Source: Gamarada debralockiae | Lineage: Eukaryota > Ascomycota > Leotiomycetes > Helotiales > Hyphodiscaceae | DNA length: 64,000 nucleotides | Assembly (NCBI GenBank): GCA_002803225.1 | Contig: NXFV01000168.1 | Span: 1 to 64,000, forward strand | Direction: 5' to 3' | In this document: in pieces, positions 20,195 through 30,531 of the stretch | Layout: each line of letters starts with the position of its first letter | Numbering within the stretch: position 1 is the first letter of the stretch | Notes under the pieces: model-generated | Databases searched by the model: none | The model's input: only the letters and a program-made list of their open reading frames with translations | What the model was told of the DNA's origin: nothing | Translations under genes and position numbers: made by a program

Positions 20195-21681
20195 TCAGAC
20201 ATTATTATCAAAGATGAAAGTAGGTTGTGAGTCTCTGTGGTCATTGCTATGGTCAATTCGCACGTTGGTTGTGACCTTGATTCCCTCTTTGCCATCATGA
20301 AGAATTTCAACCTGGCTCTCGTTGTCTTCAAACCCTACCACCCTTGTAGAGAGATTTTTGCTGCTTGCAAAGTTGTCGTTTCTGGTCCTTCTATTGATAG
20401 ATTCCAATCGATAGGAGCTTGCATGCGGTTTATTTGTGCCTTTGCTGCGCAGGGTGGAGAGATCAAGCAGGCTGCTGATCACGGGGAAGAGGCTGAGGAA
20501 GGGGCGGAAGGTAGGAATGCAAGCGCAGATAACGAGGCTGCACACTTCGATTGTCGACCAATTTAGTTCGGGAGGCAAAATAACTAGCAGAAGGGTGAAA
20601 AGTAAGCTGTGGCGTTCGTAGTAACTTAAGTGTTAGCAGCAGAATATGGAAAAGTTTTCTTACATGTGGCATCGGTACTTGTATTCTGTAGGAAGGTCAC
20701 ACGGATAATACTGATAATGCAAACACTAGATAGGGAAGGCATTAGCGACGTAAGTAGCAGCAAGAACCACGAACAACTTACAATAGACCAAGGGAGAACA
20801 TAAAAACAACACCCATCTTTTTGCCGAGACCAATCTTCAGCTTTCCTAACATCGGCATCGGTAGGCAAAAGAGCGCAATATCCGTTGCAAGCTTGATACC
20901 GAACGAGACATAAAAGAACGTAAGTAGGTTCAAGCATTTGCCTGGCAATGCCGGATTCCAGGCCTTTGGCAAAGGTGCACATTGTGTGAGGACCACAGCA
21001 GTCTCTTCGATCAGCTCGGCTACTAAGATTCCTGCAAGGACAAAGCAACTGTATCGAAGGCGTTTCGAAGGGAAGATTTTCAAGTAAAAGAATACAAAGG
21101 CTAATTTGGACGCCACAAAGGAAAATATGTAGGCCAGTTCAGCTGCGAAGTTGTACTGTTATGAGTTAGTAATCAGATGTTCAAATGGCAGAGATGAGCG
21201 CTGAAAGTTCATGACGCTCAACACATGTTCAATGTTCCTTACCTTCAAGAAGGTGACCAAATCTTCAGGTTCAACTGTAGCGATATGCCGTCCAAGGCCA
21301 TATCGAGTTTCTAGAAAGATCAGTAACTAGACAGCGGAGCACAGAAATGCTGAGGTGGATAAAATATACTTACCAATCATACTCGCAACACATAACACCA
21401 TTGCAAAGAGCTGCATGGATGAGCATTCGAATCAGTGTGGATCATGATCAGTGTCAGCTTACATAGCCGAACCCTATAAAGACTAACGGATGATACAAAT
21501 TAGCTTCAAAAACTCCAAGAGCGAGATGTAGAGACTTACCATCATCCAAACCACGGGTATTAGTTACGAAGAACCGAGTGTAGAACCTAATTCCAATGCA
21601 GAATGTCGTGATGGAAATCATGATCGCGTTGCAGACAATCACGCTAGAGGCAATGTCCTCAGTATCGGTTGAGGAAGCCAT
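20195..21681 (-). CDS. Rhodopsin-fold fungal membrane protein (PTH11/CFEM-GPCR-like, without CFEM)
   Basis: Seven exons on the minus strand: 21681-21540, 21473-21463, 21410-21374, 21310-21243, 21155-20782, 20725-20664, 20583-20195. They join in frame to 360 residues; all introns are GT-AG, 50 to 87 bp. The second exon is only 11 bases. The protein shows the marks of the fungal 'rhodopsin' domain (PF20684): GLDD after helix 1, ETRYGLGRHIATV, AYIFSFVASKLAFVFFYLKIF, a Cys in QCAPLPKAWNP, GLFVCIISIIR, and ELNWSTIEVCSLVICACIPTFRP, followed by a polar cytosolic tail. There is no N-terminal CFEM module. The family is thought to sense surface or chemical cues (PTH11 in Magnaporthe); the ligand is unknown. 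Confidence 0.85.
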
Positions 21682-22129
21682 GATGCAGTTCGAACCAGTT
21701 CGAACGCATATGAGAGTCAAGATTGTACTATTAAAGGAAGCGATAGACAGTTGAAGGGACTCTGATATATGAAAGCACGATCGGATGATTCCTTGTAGAA
21801 AGCAGTCAGGACGCCTATCTCCATCATTTTCAACTTGCAGACGCCCAGAATCCAAATCCGGGAAATGAAACACAGTGGCAGGGGCGGGCCTACACGAAAA
21901 GTCATGATCCTTAGCGGGAGACCCTGTTTTCTTGCGACGTCCATAAAAGGCTCATTGGTGGCGTTCGTGGCTGCTTGTTTCCAAGGGCTTTACGGAGATT
22001 GCCTCATCCTACGACGTAGGTGGAATCCTGAACTGACAGTGCGATACAAAACTACCGCATAAACCATCCGATGAATAAACTCTAACGGGGTGTAGAAAGA
22101 CAGGCTTTGAAACAAGTGCCATTAATTTC
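21682..22129. other. Upstream region of the rhodopsin-fold gene
   Basis: About 450 bp, presumably the promoter of the minus-strand gene. No motif could be assigned. Confidence 0.3.
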
Positions 22130-22257
22130 TACTACGTATCTGGCCGAAAAGTTGTAGCGAAGCAGGGGGGGTTCCAGGCTGACACAGAACAGATTGTAAA
22201 CAAAGTCACCTTTCACACCCTGGTCTCGTTACAACTTTTTCGGCCAGATACGTAGTA
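22130..22257. mobile_element. 124-bp inverted-repeat element between TA dinucleotides
   Basis: The left end CTACGTATCTGGCCGAAAA(22132 onward) and the right end at 22225-22255 are reverse complements over about 30 bp (…CGTTACAACTTTTTCGGCCAGATACGTAG). Both ends are flanked by TA (22130-22131 and 22256-22257), the target duplication of Tc1/mariner elements. It is too short to code. The adjacent Tc1-like transposase relic may be unrelated. Confidence 0.7.
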
Positions 22258-22431
22258 TTTGCCTTTTTGTATGCATGGACCTACCGCGCATTTCGGCGGA
22301 TGTCCCTTGATTCGCCAGAGAAGGGCATGCATGTTCGGGTGTGAGAATATCCGCTTCTGCGCATGGGATCCTTGGAAAAGTTTCTCTCTACTGTATCAAT
22401 ACTAACTCTAATTCAAAATATCAATGTAACA

Positions 22432-23225
22432 ATGGATATTCAAGCTCTTCTTTATACGCCAAAGACCCCTCGTAAGATACTAGACTCTCAAGGTATTCCT
22501 AGCCTCCTTCTCAAGATACTACGCATATCATAGGACTCCCAAAATAGACTAAGACTACAGACTCCAGAGTTTTCTGACCCTAACAATGCTCCTCGAACTG
22601 GTCCTCCTCCTTGAGTATATGCTCTTCGAATGACTCGTAGTGATCGGCAGATTACTTTTGACACATTCCCTCGATTTTGTCAGAACTCAGCTTACAAGGG
22701 TACAGAGAGGAGGCGATTTATACGGCTTGTAGGTATTTGGATATAGCCAAAGAGTATGGAGAAGGAAGGGGTTCTCGACTTATTATGATGTAATCAATAA
22801 ACAATTAGCCTTCGTGTTACAAGACATTCAATGGACTCCCGAACACTTGAGTAACAGATCTTTTCTAACAAAGTTTGGGCACACAGAGGGGGGCATACAC
22901 GATAGTATATTATAGTAAAGGAGGACAGGAGCAATCGATCTGAGGCTGAATGCCTTCGGCACAAATATAGCAAGCAACCTGCCTAGATGTTTTATAGGAC
23001 AATTGTAAATAGGGAAACAGGACTACTGTAGCTGTCTTTTGAGAGAAGGAATAGGAGTCTATAAATTTAGAGAAATACAATATAGTGATCCTTAACAATA
23101 TCAAAGCTTTTTGGGATGCGAATGAGCTATTTTCAGAGGGAAGGAGAGGCCATATTTAGATGCAAGATAACGCTTCTTGCTATTACTTAAACTTACAAAG
23201 AGAACATTTAAATTCATTAAATGCC
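22432..23225 (+). pseudogene. Tc1-like transposase, degraded and 3' truncated
   Basis: ATG 22432 starts MDIQALLYTPKTPRK, as in many fungal Tc1-like transposases. Across frames and stops one can follow RSDRQITFDTFPRFC, QWTPEHLSNRSFLTKFG (the DWT..QW..V.WTDE.SF block, its first catalytic Asp lost) and HI*MQDNASCYYLN (second catalytic Asp in MQDNA). The frame then runs into the tandem repeat at 23229, so the third acidic residue and the tail are missing. Several stops show it is dead. Confidence 0.55.
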
Positions 23226-23228
23226 CTA

Positions 23229-23625
23229 TATCCTTTGGCCTAAGCTCTGAGGCTGGCCAGAATTTCCACTACTCGTGTGACTGGCTAGCAAGAGTCGTGT
23301 TTCAAACTAAAGCTACTATATAATACAAAGAGAATACTCTAAAGAGAGAAGAAAAGGAAGCTTGACAATAATCTTGTGGTAAGCAAACTGGCTGGTTGCC
23401 ATAGCGACGAAACGCAGGCTGCCTTGTCCCGCTTATGGGTGCAACCCGTCACAACTCGGAGCGCATCTTTTAGACTTTACAAGGGATTAACCTTTATCCA
23501 GGGGAGGGGATAGCACACAGACTATCCTTTGGCCTGAGCTCTGAGGCTGGCTAGCATTTCCACCACTCGGAGCGCATCTTTCACACTTTGCAAAGAATTA
23601 ACCTTTATTCAGGGGAGGGATAGCA
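23229..23625 (+). repeat. Two tandem copies of a 107-bp repeat, the first split by an insertion
   Basis: Copy A is 23229-23275 plus 23459-23517; copy B is 23518-23625. Both read TATCCTTTGGCCT.AGCTC, ATTTCCAC, ACTCGGAGCGCATCTTT and TTAACCTTTATYCAGGGGAGGG. The third, inverted copy is at 19127-19233. Copy A is interrupted exactly at ACTCG by the element described separately. Confidence 0.75.
23276..23453 (+). mobile_element. 178-bp MITE with 5-bp target duplication ACTCG
   Basis: The insertion starts TGTGACTGGCTAGC and ends GGTGCAACCCGTCACA, giving 6-bp perfect inverted ends TGTGAC/GTCACA. It is flanked by ACTCG at 23271-23275 and 23454-23458. The same repeat at 23518-23625 and at 19127-19233 has one ACTCG only, so the duplication is proven by comparison inside this window. 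Its inner sequence (ACTATATAATACAAAG... AGAGAGAAGAAAAGG) resembles the element at 33429-33530, placing it in the same TGTGAC family. Non-coding. Confidence 0.8.
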
Positions 23626-24074
23626 GGATTCCGGGCTCCCCCGGGCCGGGTGGCTTGTCCATTGACTTAATCCCTGCCAGCCCCACGGCGCCTCCGACGC
23701 ACCTGCGAGACGGCATTGTTACTGTGGAACTGGGGTAAAATATTATGCTAAGATTGGCTTGGAAATCGAAAATAGACGACGTAACACCACCTACTATATT
23801 TTTTCTGCAGCTGCCACATTTCTGCAGGATGCGATGTAAAGTGTCACACAGGAGCAGGGACTCGAGTCCAGAGCCCATGTACAGGCGTTATCCCTATTTG
23901 GATAGGATCTAGCGGCTTTAGCTGATAAGCATTTTCCTTCACAAGGTCTTCGTGATCATCGTACGTCTTCTCACAACATTGACACACTCGCTGGAAAGCT
24001 ACAATTCTATTGAGCAGTTTCCTCCAGTTTTCGCGATTTTATCTTATCCAGACTTCTTCCTATCTACGGTGGCC
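23626..24074. promoter_or_regulatory. Upstream region of the transporter gene
   Basis: About 450 bp between the repeat nest and ATG 24075. It marks the left border of the five-gene block. No specific element assigned. Confidence 0.35.
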
Positions 24075-26439
24075 ATGGGAGAAACTGGAGATTCGGAAAA
24101 GGCTTCTACGCCGATGGTTGAGGTTCACGATGTTGCAGACGCCTCTGCGATCGGTGGTCACCTCAAGGACCTCCCACCTGGATATTATCGCTCCCCAAAA
24201 TTTGTCGGCAGCATTATTGGCGTCATCCTTATGGCAAACAGTCTATATTTGGGATTTGTTCTTCCGGTTCGTTGCTAATCTCCCTTGGCTCTCACCATCT
24301 GGGAATAGGACACTAATGTTTTGGGCCGTAGGCAAACGTACTCTCCGTCATTAACGCGGATCTTGGTCTGCTATACCCGTTCTTGCAAATACCGAGACAG
24401 TTCTAATCTTATCCTCTCTCTCTCTATAGGACCCGACCCGAACTATCTTCTTGTTTCCACAGCTTTCACACTCACCGCCGGAGTGGGCTTGACTTTGGTC
24501 GGCAGACTTGGTGATATTTTTGGACGTCGATACTTCTTAATTGGTGGCCAAACTCTGGGATTTATCGGAGCTCTCATCTGCGCAAGGGCCAAGAGTATTC
24601 CTACAGTGATTGGTGGCACGGTTCTGGTTGGCCTCGCTGGCGCCGTACAATTGACCTTCACCTTCGTAGTTGCGGAGTTAGTAGCCAACAAGGATCGGGC
24701 GAAAGTCGACGCCTTTTTATTCATGAGTATCATCCCATTGTCCTCAATGGGACCCTCCTTCGGTAAGTCACTGCATAGTCTTTGCTACAGTTTCTTCTGA
24801 CAAATGAATAGCTCGACTGTTAGTGTCTAATACAAAATTGGGCTGGAGGTAGGTCCCAGACTTTCCCCAATTAATCGCGTCAGGACTAACTTATTGTGTC
24901 AAAGATGGAATTACTATTTAAATGCCATATCCTGCGGGTTGTCGGTTGTCCTGTTTATTTTGTTTTACTTCCCTCCAAATTTCAGCCAACTCACACGAAA
25001 TGCATCGTGGCGTTCGGAGATCAAAAATTTCGATTACGGTGGATTTGTTCTATATTCCGGAGGTTTGGTTCTGGTTCTTCTCGGACTTTGTGAGTGGTGC
25101 TTCATACAATCGATGATGCGCGAAGGATTGCTAATAAAAGCGCGAATGTTATAGCCTGGGGAGGGTCTGCTTATCCATGGCATTCTGCTCATGTTATTTC
25201 AGTCCTAGTTGTGGGCTTCGTCGCTTTGGTCGCTTTCGCCATTTATGGTGAGTAACCCCCAAGACCAGATGAAAGTCGTCAATGAACCTTCAACGCTTTG
25301 CTCACGCTCATCAGAGATATACATGCCTCTTGAACAGGCTCTCGTCCCAATGTCACTATTTAAGATTAAGAATTATAGCGCTGTTGTCGTCACAGCATCC
25401 GTTGGAACTATGATCTACTTCTCGATGAATATCTTGTGGCCAATGCAAATTGGTGCACTTTATACAACGGATAACATCCAGATCGGTTGGCTTTCTGTAA
25501 GTAACCTCCCTATCCCTGCAGCTTCGATGTATCGTCATGGCTAATACATTATCATTGAATTAGTGCACTACTGGAGCTGCTGTTGTAGTCGGCCAGGTAA
25601 TCAGTGGTTTAGTATTCAAGAGAATCGGGCATGTTAAATGGCAACTCGTCGGCTGCTGTGTAGGATTCACCGCATTTCTCGGTGGCATGGCTGCAGTGAA
25701 CGCAAGCAATCGTGGTTTAGCAATAGCTGTAAGTTGCCAAACTCAAGTCATGCGTTGGAGTATGAATGGTTGGCTGACTCTACCCAATCAGCTTACTATC
25801 CTGGCTGGGCTCTGTGTTGGGGCTCTGGAGCTCATTACCATCATTATCGCAGGTCTTGTTTGCAAGCCTGGCGACATAGGTCTGGCCAGTGGACTCTTGG
25901 GTTCCTTCAGGCAAGCTTCTGGATCCATTGCAGGTCAGTTTTGAAACATGGTCTATTCTATTCACATTAGCATTTGCTAAGAAAATAAATCCGCAGCCTC
26001 TATATATGTCAGCATCCTCACGAATCGGTTGACGACTACATTACCCGCGAATGTCACACCCGCGGCTTTGAAGGCCGGACTACCAAGTGCAGATCTTCCT
26101 GCGCTCTTTGCCGCCATAGCAGCAGGAACAGCGACGGCCATGGAAGCAGTCCCAGAGATCACTCCTGCCGTCATTGAAGCAGTGGGAGACGCTGTGAAAA
26201 CCGCCTATTCCCAAGCGTTCAAGACGGTGTATTTGACCAGCATCGCGTTCGGTGGTCTGGCCATTATCGCATCGCTGTTCATCAGTTCTATCGACGACTT
26301 GATGACCGATTTTGTTGCGAGGAAAATACGAGGCGTGGACACCAAACTCGTTGGTTCCGTGAATTCTGAGAATGAGAAGGAGAGCACCACGGCTACTTTG
26401 GACAACGAGGCGAAGACCGAGAATGTTGAGCAGTCTTAA
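24075..26439 (+). CDS. TRI12-type major facilitator efflux transporter
   Basis: Ten exons: 24075-24266, 24332-24365, 24430-24762, 24812-24848, 24905-25089, 25155-25247, 25315-25496, 25564-25728, 25792-25933, 25997-26439. They join in frame to 601 residues. Start ATG 24075 sits in GCCATGG. The sequence has the marks of the fungal TRI12 family (PF06609): ANVLSVINADLGPDPNY after helix 1, GRLGDIFGRRYFLIGGQ between helices 2 and 3, FSMNILWPMQIGALYT in the second half, and SIYVSILTNRL followed by the Ala/Pro-rich extracellular insert and the last helix. About 14 helices are expected. TRI12 relatives export toxins, siderophores or other small products from the plasma membrane. It is the first gene of the peroxisomal enzyme block and its likely exporter (inference). 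The donor of intron 2 (GTCTGC) is weak. Confidence 0.88.
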
Positions 26440-26596
26440 CGGTGACACACATCAGGCCTTGATGGCAGGAGCAAAGTCAGGATTCCGTTTCCATAGCCCT
26501 TTTCCACAGGAGTGGGAGATATAAACTTGAAAGCATATTTTTTTTCTTGCGAGGAGAGTGTAAATCTTATTTGATCTGGTGATACATGCTAGAGTT

Positions 26597-27567
26597 CTAA
26601 AGTCTCGACGGCTTCCATTGTGGTTTCCTCTTCTCCGTGAATGCTTTCAAACCTGCCAAACTTTCGATTAGAGGTTCGGATTCAAAGATTTAAAGAACTC
26701 ACCTTCAATGATATTCTCCCCTCTTTGCAGCTCTGCGAATTCTCTTTCGAGTGTGATTTCCACCGCTCTCTCCACTGCAGCGGTTTCCCATCCTTCCCTC
26801 AGCCCTGCTCGAGTGCAAATAATGGCATCAGGGCTGTTTGCAGCAATCATTTCAGCATACCGTACAGCCTCTAAAACTACTTGATCTTGAGGTACCACTT
26901 TGTTCACAAGTCCCCATTTAAGAGCTTCTTGGGCAGTGACATTTCTTCCTGTTAGGGCGAATTCCGATGCTCTTTGAAGCCCCAGCGTGCGAACGATTCG
27001 CGGAAGAGCGCCTCCAATTGGCGATACCCCTTGTTTCACTTCTGGGAGAGCGAAGTAAGCCGTATCTGCAGCAATAACAAGATCACTTCCAAAAATCGGA
27101 TCCAGTCAGCCAAAGTAAATTAATGGAATACGCACCCTATGAATGAACGAAAAGAACCAAGAACATGAAGCATACCAATTCACAGCAAACTCGGTCCCGG
27201 CACCCATCGCCAACCCATTCACAGCAGCAATGACAGGTTTCTTTCCGAGCCTTCTACTCAACGGCTTAAAAGCCGGCGCATTTCCCAATCGCTGCCTGGG
27301 GTCTGCATCATCTTTCATCGAATCATTCCATTCCTTTAGGTCTGCTCCGGCTGAAAACGCTTTCTTGCCCGCGCCAGTGATGATCGCGACTGTGAGACTT
27401 GGTTCGTTGTCGAGCCATTTCCAGAAGGCATCCATTTCCCATTGCGCGGAGGTGTTCATGCAATTGAGATCTTTTTCCCGAGACATGGTGGCCAAGACCA
27501 CCCGTTCGGCGGGGTAGGAGATCCGGAGGAATGAGGTGGGTGGGGGAGAGGTGCGAGTTGGGGGCAT
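26597..27567 (-). CDS. Enoyl-CoA hydratase/isomerase (crotonase), peroxisomal, PTS1 SRL
   Basis: Three exons, 27567-27176, 27085-26703 and 26652-26597, join to 276 residues. The crotonase fold is clear: IITGAGKKAFSAGADLKE forms the first part of the oxyanion hole; NGLAMGAGTEFAVNCDLVIA carries Glu126; and ALPEVKQGVSPIGGALPRI carries Glu146, the two acidic residues used by hydratases. The last exon encodes a basic tail KRKPQWKPSRL, ending in SRL, a canonical type-1 peroxisomal signal. It would add water to, or isomerise, an enoyl-CoA in peroxisomes. It is divergent from the acyl-CoA synthetase at 28068 (500 bp between starts) and convergent with the transporter (157 bp between stops). The natural substrate is not known. 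Confidence 0.88.
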
Positions 27568-28067
27568 TTTGCGTGGCGCTTCTTGGGATTTAACGTCGAA
27601 TACGTTAGATGTTGAAGAACGATATGAGACGAGGGAGAAGATGAGGCCTCACTATCCTGACGAGAAGACTTAATGAAGAGGAATAGTCGAGGTAAAAGAA
27701 AGAAAATCGTCAAGCAAAGATTTAGAACAATTGCTGCTGCTCAGGAAAATATGTTGACGCCTTTTGCGCATTTGAATTTCAGGGACAGCTATTCGTGCAT
27801 TTTTTAATCCACATGCTTTCCTGTCTCAGGGTTTCCGACATGAGCTTCCCTGCAGAAGGTCGGTGTAAGGGTGTGCATATAAAATACTACTCTATTCGGA
27901 AATCAGGACCACACAAGAGGTTTGCGCATGCTGCACAAGGATATTTGGGAAATGAGACTTCGCATGAGGCCGTACAGATCAAATTCTGAGTTCGGAATTC
28001 CTAAGTGCCCAGTACAACATCGGTTTGAATCTGAGAGAGTTTTGTTTTGTAAGCCTCATCAGCAAGA
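27568..28067. promoter_or_regulatory. Shared divergent promoter region (crotonase / acyl-CoA synthetase), with TATA-like site
   Basis: 500 bp separate the two start codons, so both promoters share this stretch. A TATAAAA sequence at 27878-27884 lies 184 bp upstream of ATG 28068 and could be the TATA box of the synthetase. Shared regulation of the two genes is inference. Confidence 0.4.
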
Positions 28068-29741
28068 ATGCGGATCTATAAGGAGAACGACATCGAAATA
28101 CCTCAGGACTTGAACCTTACTGAACTTCTTCATCAGAGCGCCGGCAATAGCCCCATACTTGAATCACACCTCATAGCGAAAGACAGTCTTACGAATCGTA
28201 GCCTTACTATTGGCGAGCTCAGGAGTCGTGCGGGAAGAATTGCAAATGGCTTACAAAAGTCACTGAGCCCATCGCAAGGCGACAGATGGGCTCTCATATT
28301 GCCAAATTGCGTCGAATACATTGAATGTTTTCATGCTATTCTGTGGACTGGAGGTGTGGGTTGCCCAATCAATCATGTTCTCAAAGCATCTGAGATTTCC
28401 CATGCACTTGTTGTCTCGGAGCCAAAGTACATCATTGCATACGGGGAAGCTCTCCAAAGAATTATCGAAGGCATCAGGCTTGCCAGGGATACCTTGATAG
28501 AAAAGGGGGTGGATTGGCCAGAACCACAACTCGTGACTGTGATTCAAAAAGTTCGAGGAATCAAGCACGTCCCGGACGACTTTCTGGATAATGAGAAGCT
28601 TCCAATCCCTCACTACGCCAATACAATGGATCATCTGGCCTCAATCCACCTCTCATCCGGCACCACAGGGCAACCGAAAGGAGTCAAACTCACGCACTAC
28701 AACTTTGTGGCAAACTGCTACCAGCTCTACGCTCATGATCCCAAGCAATTCCATTCCAACTCTCGCACCGTCGCTTTCACCCCTTTCGTCCACATCGCCA
28801 TGACGACGATGCCACTTTTTATGGGCCCCTGGACCGGCATGATGCACCACGCGATGCCATCCTTCAATCTCGAAGCCTTCGGGCCTCTCGTCTCATCTGT
28901 CCGTCCAACCGCCTACCAAGGAGTCCCATCCATAGCTCTTGCGTTTGCAAACACAGACTTCACCACACGATTTGACTTCTCCGCCGCAGAAATCATAAAT
29001 TGTGGCACTCCAATGAAGCAGGAACTGTACGACCGTCTTACGAATCGGGCGCCATGGCAAATCATTCAGTTATATGGCATGACGGAAGCAAGTCCCTATG
29101 TCGCGTACCAGAAGCTTGGAGAGAATCTAGAGCTAGGTACCGTTGGGCATCTTCTGCCCAATATTTCCGCAATGCTGAAAGTTGAGAATACATTGGAAGA
29201 TGCCCCGGAAGGTGGACCAGGAGAATTGTGGTTAAAGGGTCCGAATGTTACCTCTGGGTACACGAACGAAGAGGTCAACAAGGAAGCCTTTCCAATTGAA
29301 GGATGGTATAATACGGGGGATGTCTGCACCATCTCCAAGTCCGGGATTGTGAGTGTGGTTGGTAGGACAAAGGAGTTGATCAAGTATAAAGGCTTCCAAG
29401 TCCCTCCCGCAGAGCTGGAAGCACATCTTAATTCACATCCACACGTGGTTGAAGCTGGTGTGACTGGGACTTGGGATGAGAGTCAGTTGACGGAGTTGCC
29501 AACAGCCTATGTAATATTGGTTCCAGAGTTGGAGACGAGGGCGGCGATGTTGAAGGCGCTCAAGGATGTCCATGCTCACACTGATGGACTAGTGAGTGGG
29601 TATAAAAACTTGAGAGGAGGGGTTTGGACTGTGACGAGCCTGCCAAAGAACGCAACGGGGAAGTTTCTGAGGAAAGAATTGGGACGGCATAAAACTGGTC
29701 TATCCTCTCTCGATGTCGAAGATGAGAAGGCAAAGTTGTAA
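28068..29741 (+). CDS. Acyl-CoA synthetase (AMP-forming, 4CL-like), peroxisomal, PTS1 AKL
   Basis: Single-exon gene of 557 residues with ATG 28068. All core motifs of the ANL superfamily are present: the phosphate loop SSGTTGQPKG (196-205), YGMTE (336-340), GWYNTGD (412-418) with the ATP-ribose Asp, the hinge segment TKELIKYKGFQVPPAELE, and the catalytic Lys in PKNATGKFLRKEL near the end. It activates a carboxylic acid to its CoA thioester via an acyl-adenylate. The C-terminus DEKAKL ends in AKL, a type-1 peroxisomal signal. Specificity (fatty, aromatic or polyketide acid) cannot be read from the sequence. Next to crotonases and a MaoC hydratase it is the natural entry enzyme of the block. 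Confidence 0.92.
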   Translation: MRIYKENDIEIPQDLNLTELLHQSAGNSPILESHLIAKDSLTNRSLTIGELRSRAGRIANGLQKSLSPSQGDRWALILPNCVEYIECFHAILWTGGVGCPINHVLKASEISHALVVSEPKYIIAYGEALQRIIEGIRLARDTLIEKGVDWPEPQLVTVIQKVRGIKHVPDDFLDNEKLPIPHYANTMDHLASIHLSSGTTGQPKGVKLTHYNFVANCYQLYAHDPKQFHSNSRTVAFTPFVHIAMTTMPLFMGPWTGMMHHAMPSFNLEAFGPLVSSVRPTAYQGVPSIALAFANTDFTTRFDFSAAEIINCGTPMKQELYDRLTNRAPWQIIQLYGMTEASPYVAYQKLGENLELGTVGHLLPNISAMLKVENTLEDAPEGGPGELWLKGPNVTSGYTNEEVNKEAFPIEGWYNTGDVCTISKSGIVSVVGRTKELIKYKGFQVPPAELEAHLNSHPHVVEAGVTGTWDESQLTELPTAYVILVPELETRAAMLKALKDVHAHTDGLVSGYKNLRGGVWTVTSLPKNATGKFLRKELGRHKTGLSSLDVEDEKAKL

Positions 29742-30531
29742 TTACAAGTAGAATTATATAATTTCATTGGAAGAAACCTCAAGATCTGGAAAGCCGCCTA
29801 GTTCATTAGGAGTAGACACGCGACGATATTTGCAATGTAAGCCAAGAGCCTGCTCTTCATCGAATAATTCGGGCGGGCTTTTCGCAAGATACGAAAGACT
29901 GGACTTGCGGCCAAGAGTGGTGGGGGAAAATGGAAAAATACAGAAAGAAACACTCCTTTCCGGAGCATCCTTTTAATCGCCACTCGAAGAGGATGAGCGC
30001 AAAAGAACTTCGTAGGGGGATTACAGCGAAGGCCCCTAAAAATGCCTTGTAAATACAGGCTATTAGCTCACTGCCGAATGGCTTACAGGGCAACTATAGC
30101 GCACAGATACAAGCCTATTAGCATGAATGGCCCTGTAATTATAGCGTATTCCAAGTGCTGGCCACAATTTCGTAATGCACTTCGGAGCACTACAGGCTTG
30201 AAGACGCTGCAATCCCACTACCTCCAACCGCTGTCCTCCGTACGGAGGAGGTATTTGTTGAATGATTGCTCGTTGGTGTTCGACCCCCACCCCCCGAATT
30301 GATACGGCAGCCTGGGCGGGGGCTGGTGAAGCGGTGAGCTGCGGGGGAATTGCCGCTATCAGAACTGACTCATTAGCTTCGTTTGAAGCTGCAGCTTTGA
30401 TACATGTATGTTCCACAATCGGGGAAAGCGTTATTCTTCCCGTGACCCTTGCATGCAGTACCTCCTTGACTTGCGACGAGATTGCTTCTGAAGTTCTCGC
30501 CACGGCTCATAGAGCCACTTTGAAAGTCAAG
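29742..30531. other. Intergenic DNA between synthetase and second crotonase
   Basis: 790 bp with no credible gene. It contains a perfect palindrome CCTCCGTACGGAGG near 30235-30250 and a few short motifs of the form CCTGTAATTATAGCG. It should hold the terminator of the synthetase and the promoter of the next gene. Confidence 0.35.

Noticed and set aside
26029..26448. Alternative minus-strand frames over the end of the transporter
   Set aside because: The plus-strand exon is well supported by family text and splice sites; the opposite frames are shadows.
30063..30503. A 146-codon minus-strand open frame between the synthetase and second crotonase
   Set aside because: It overlaps the second crotonase's upstream region, has low-complexity Ala/Ile text and no recognisable domain; judged to be chance.
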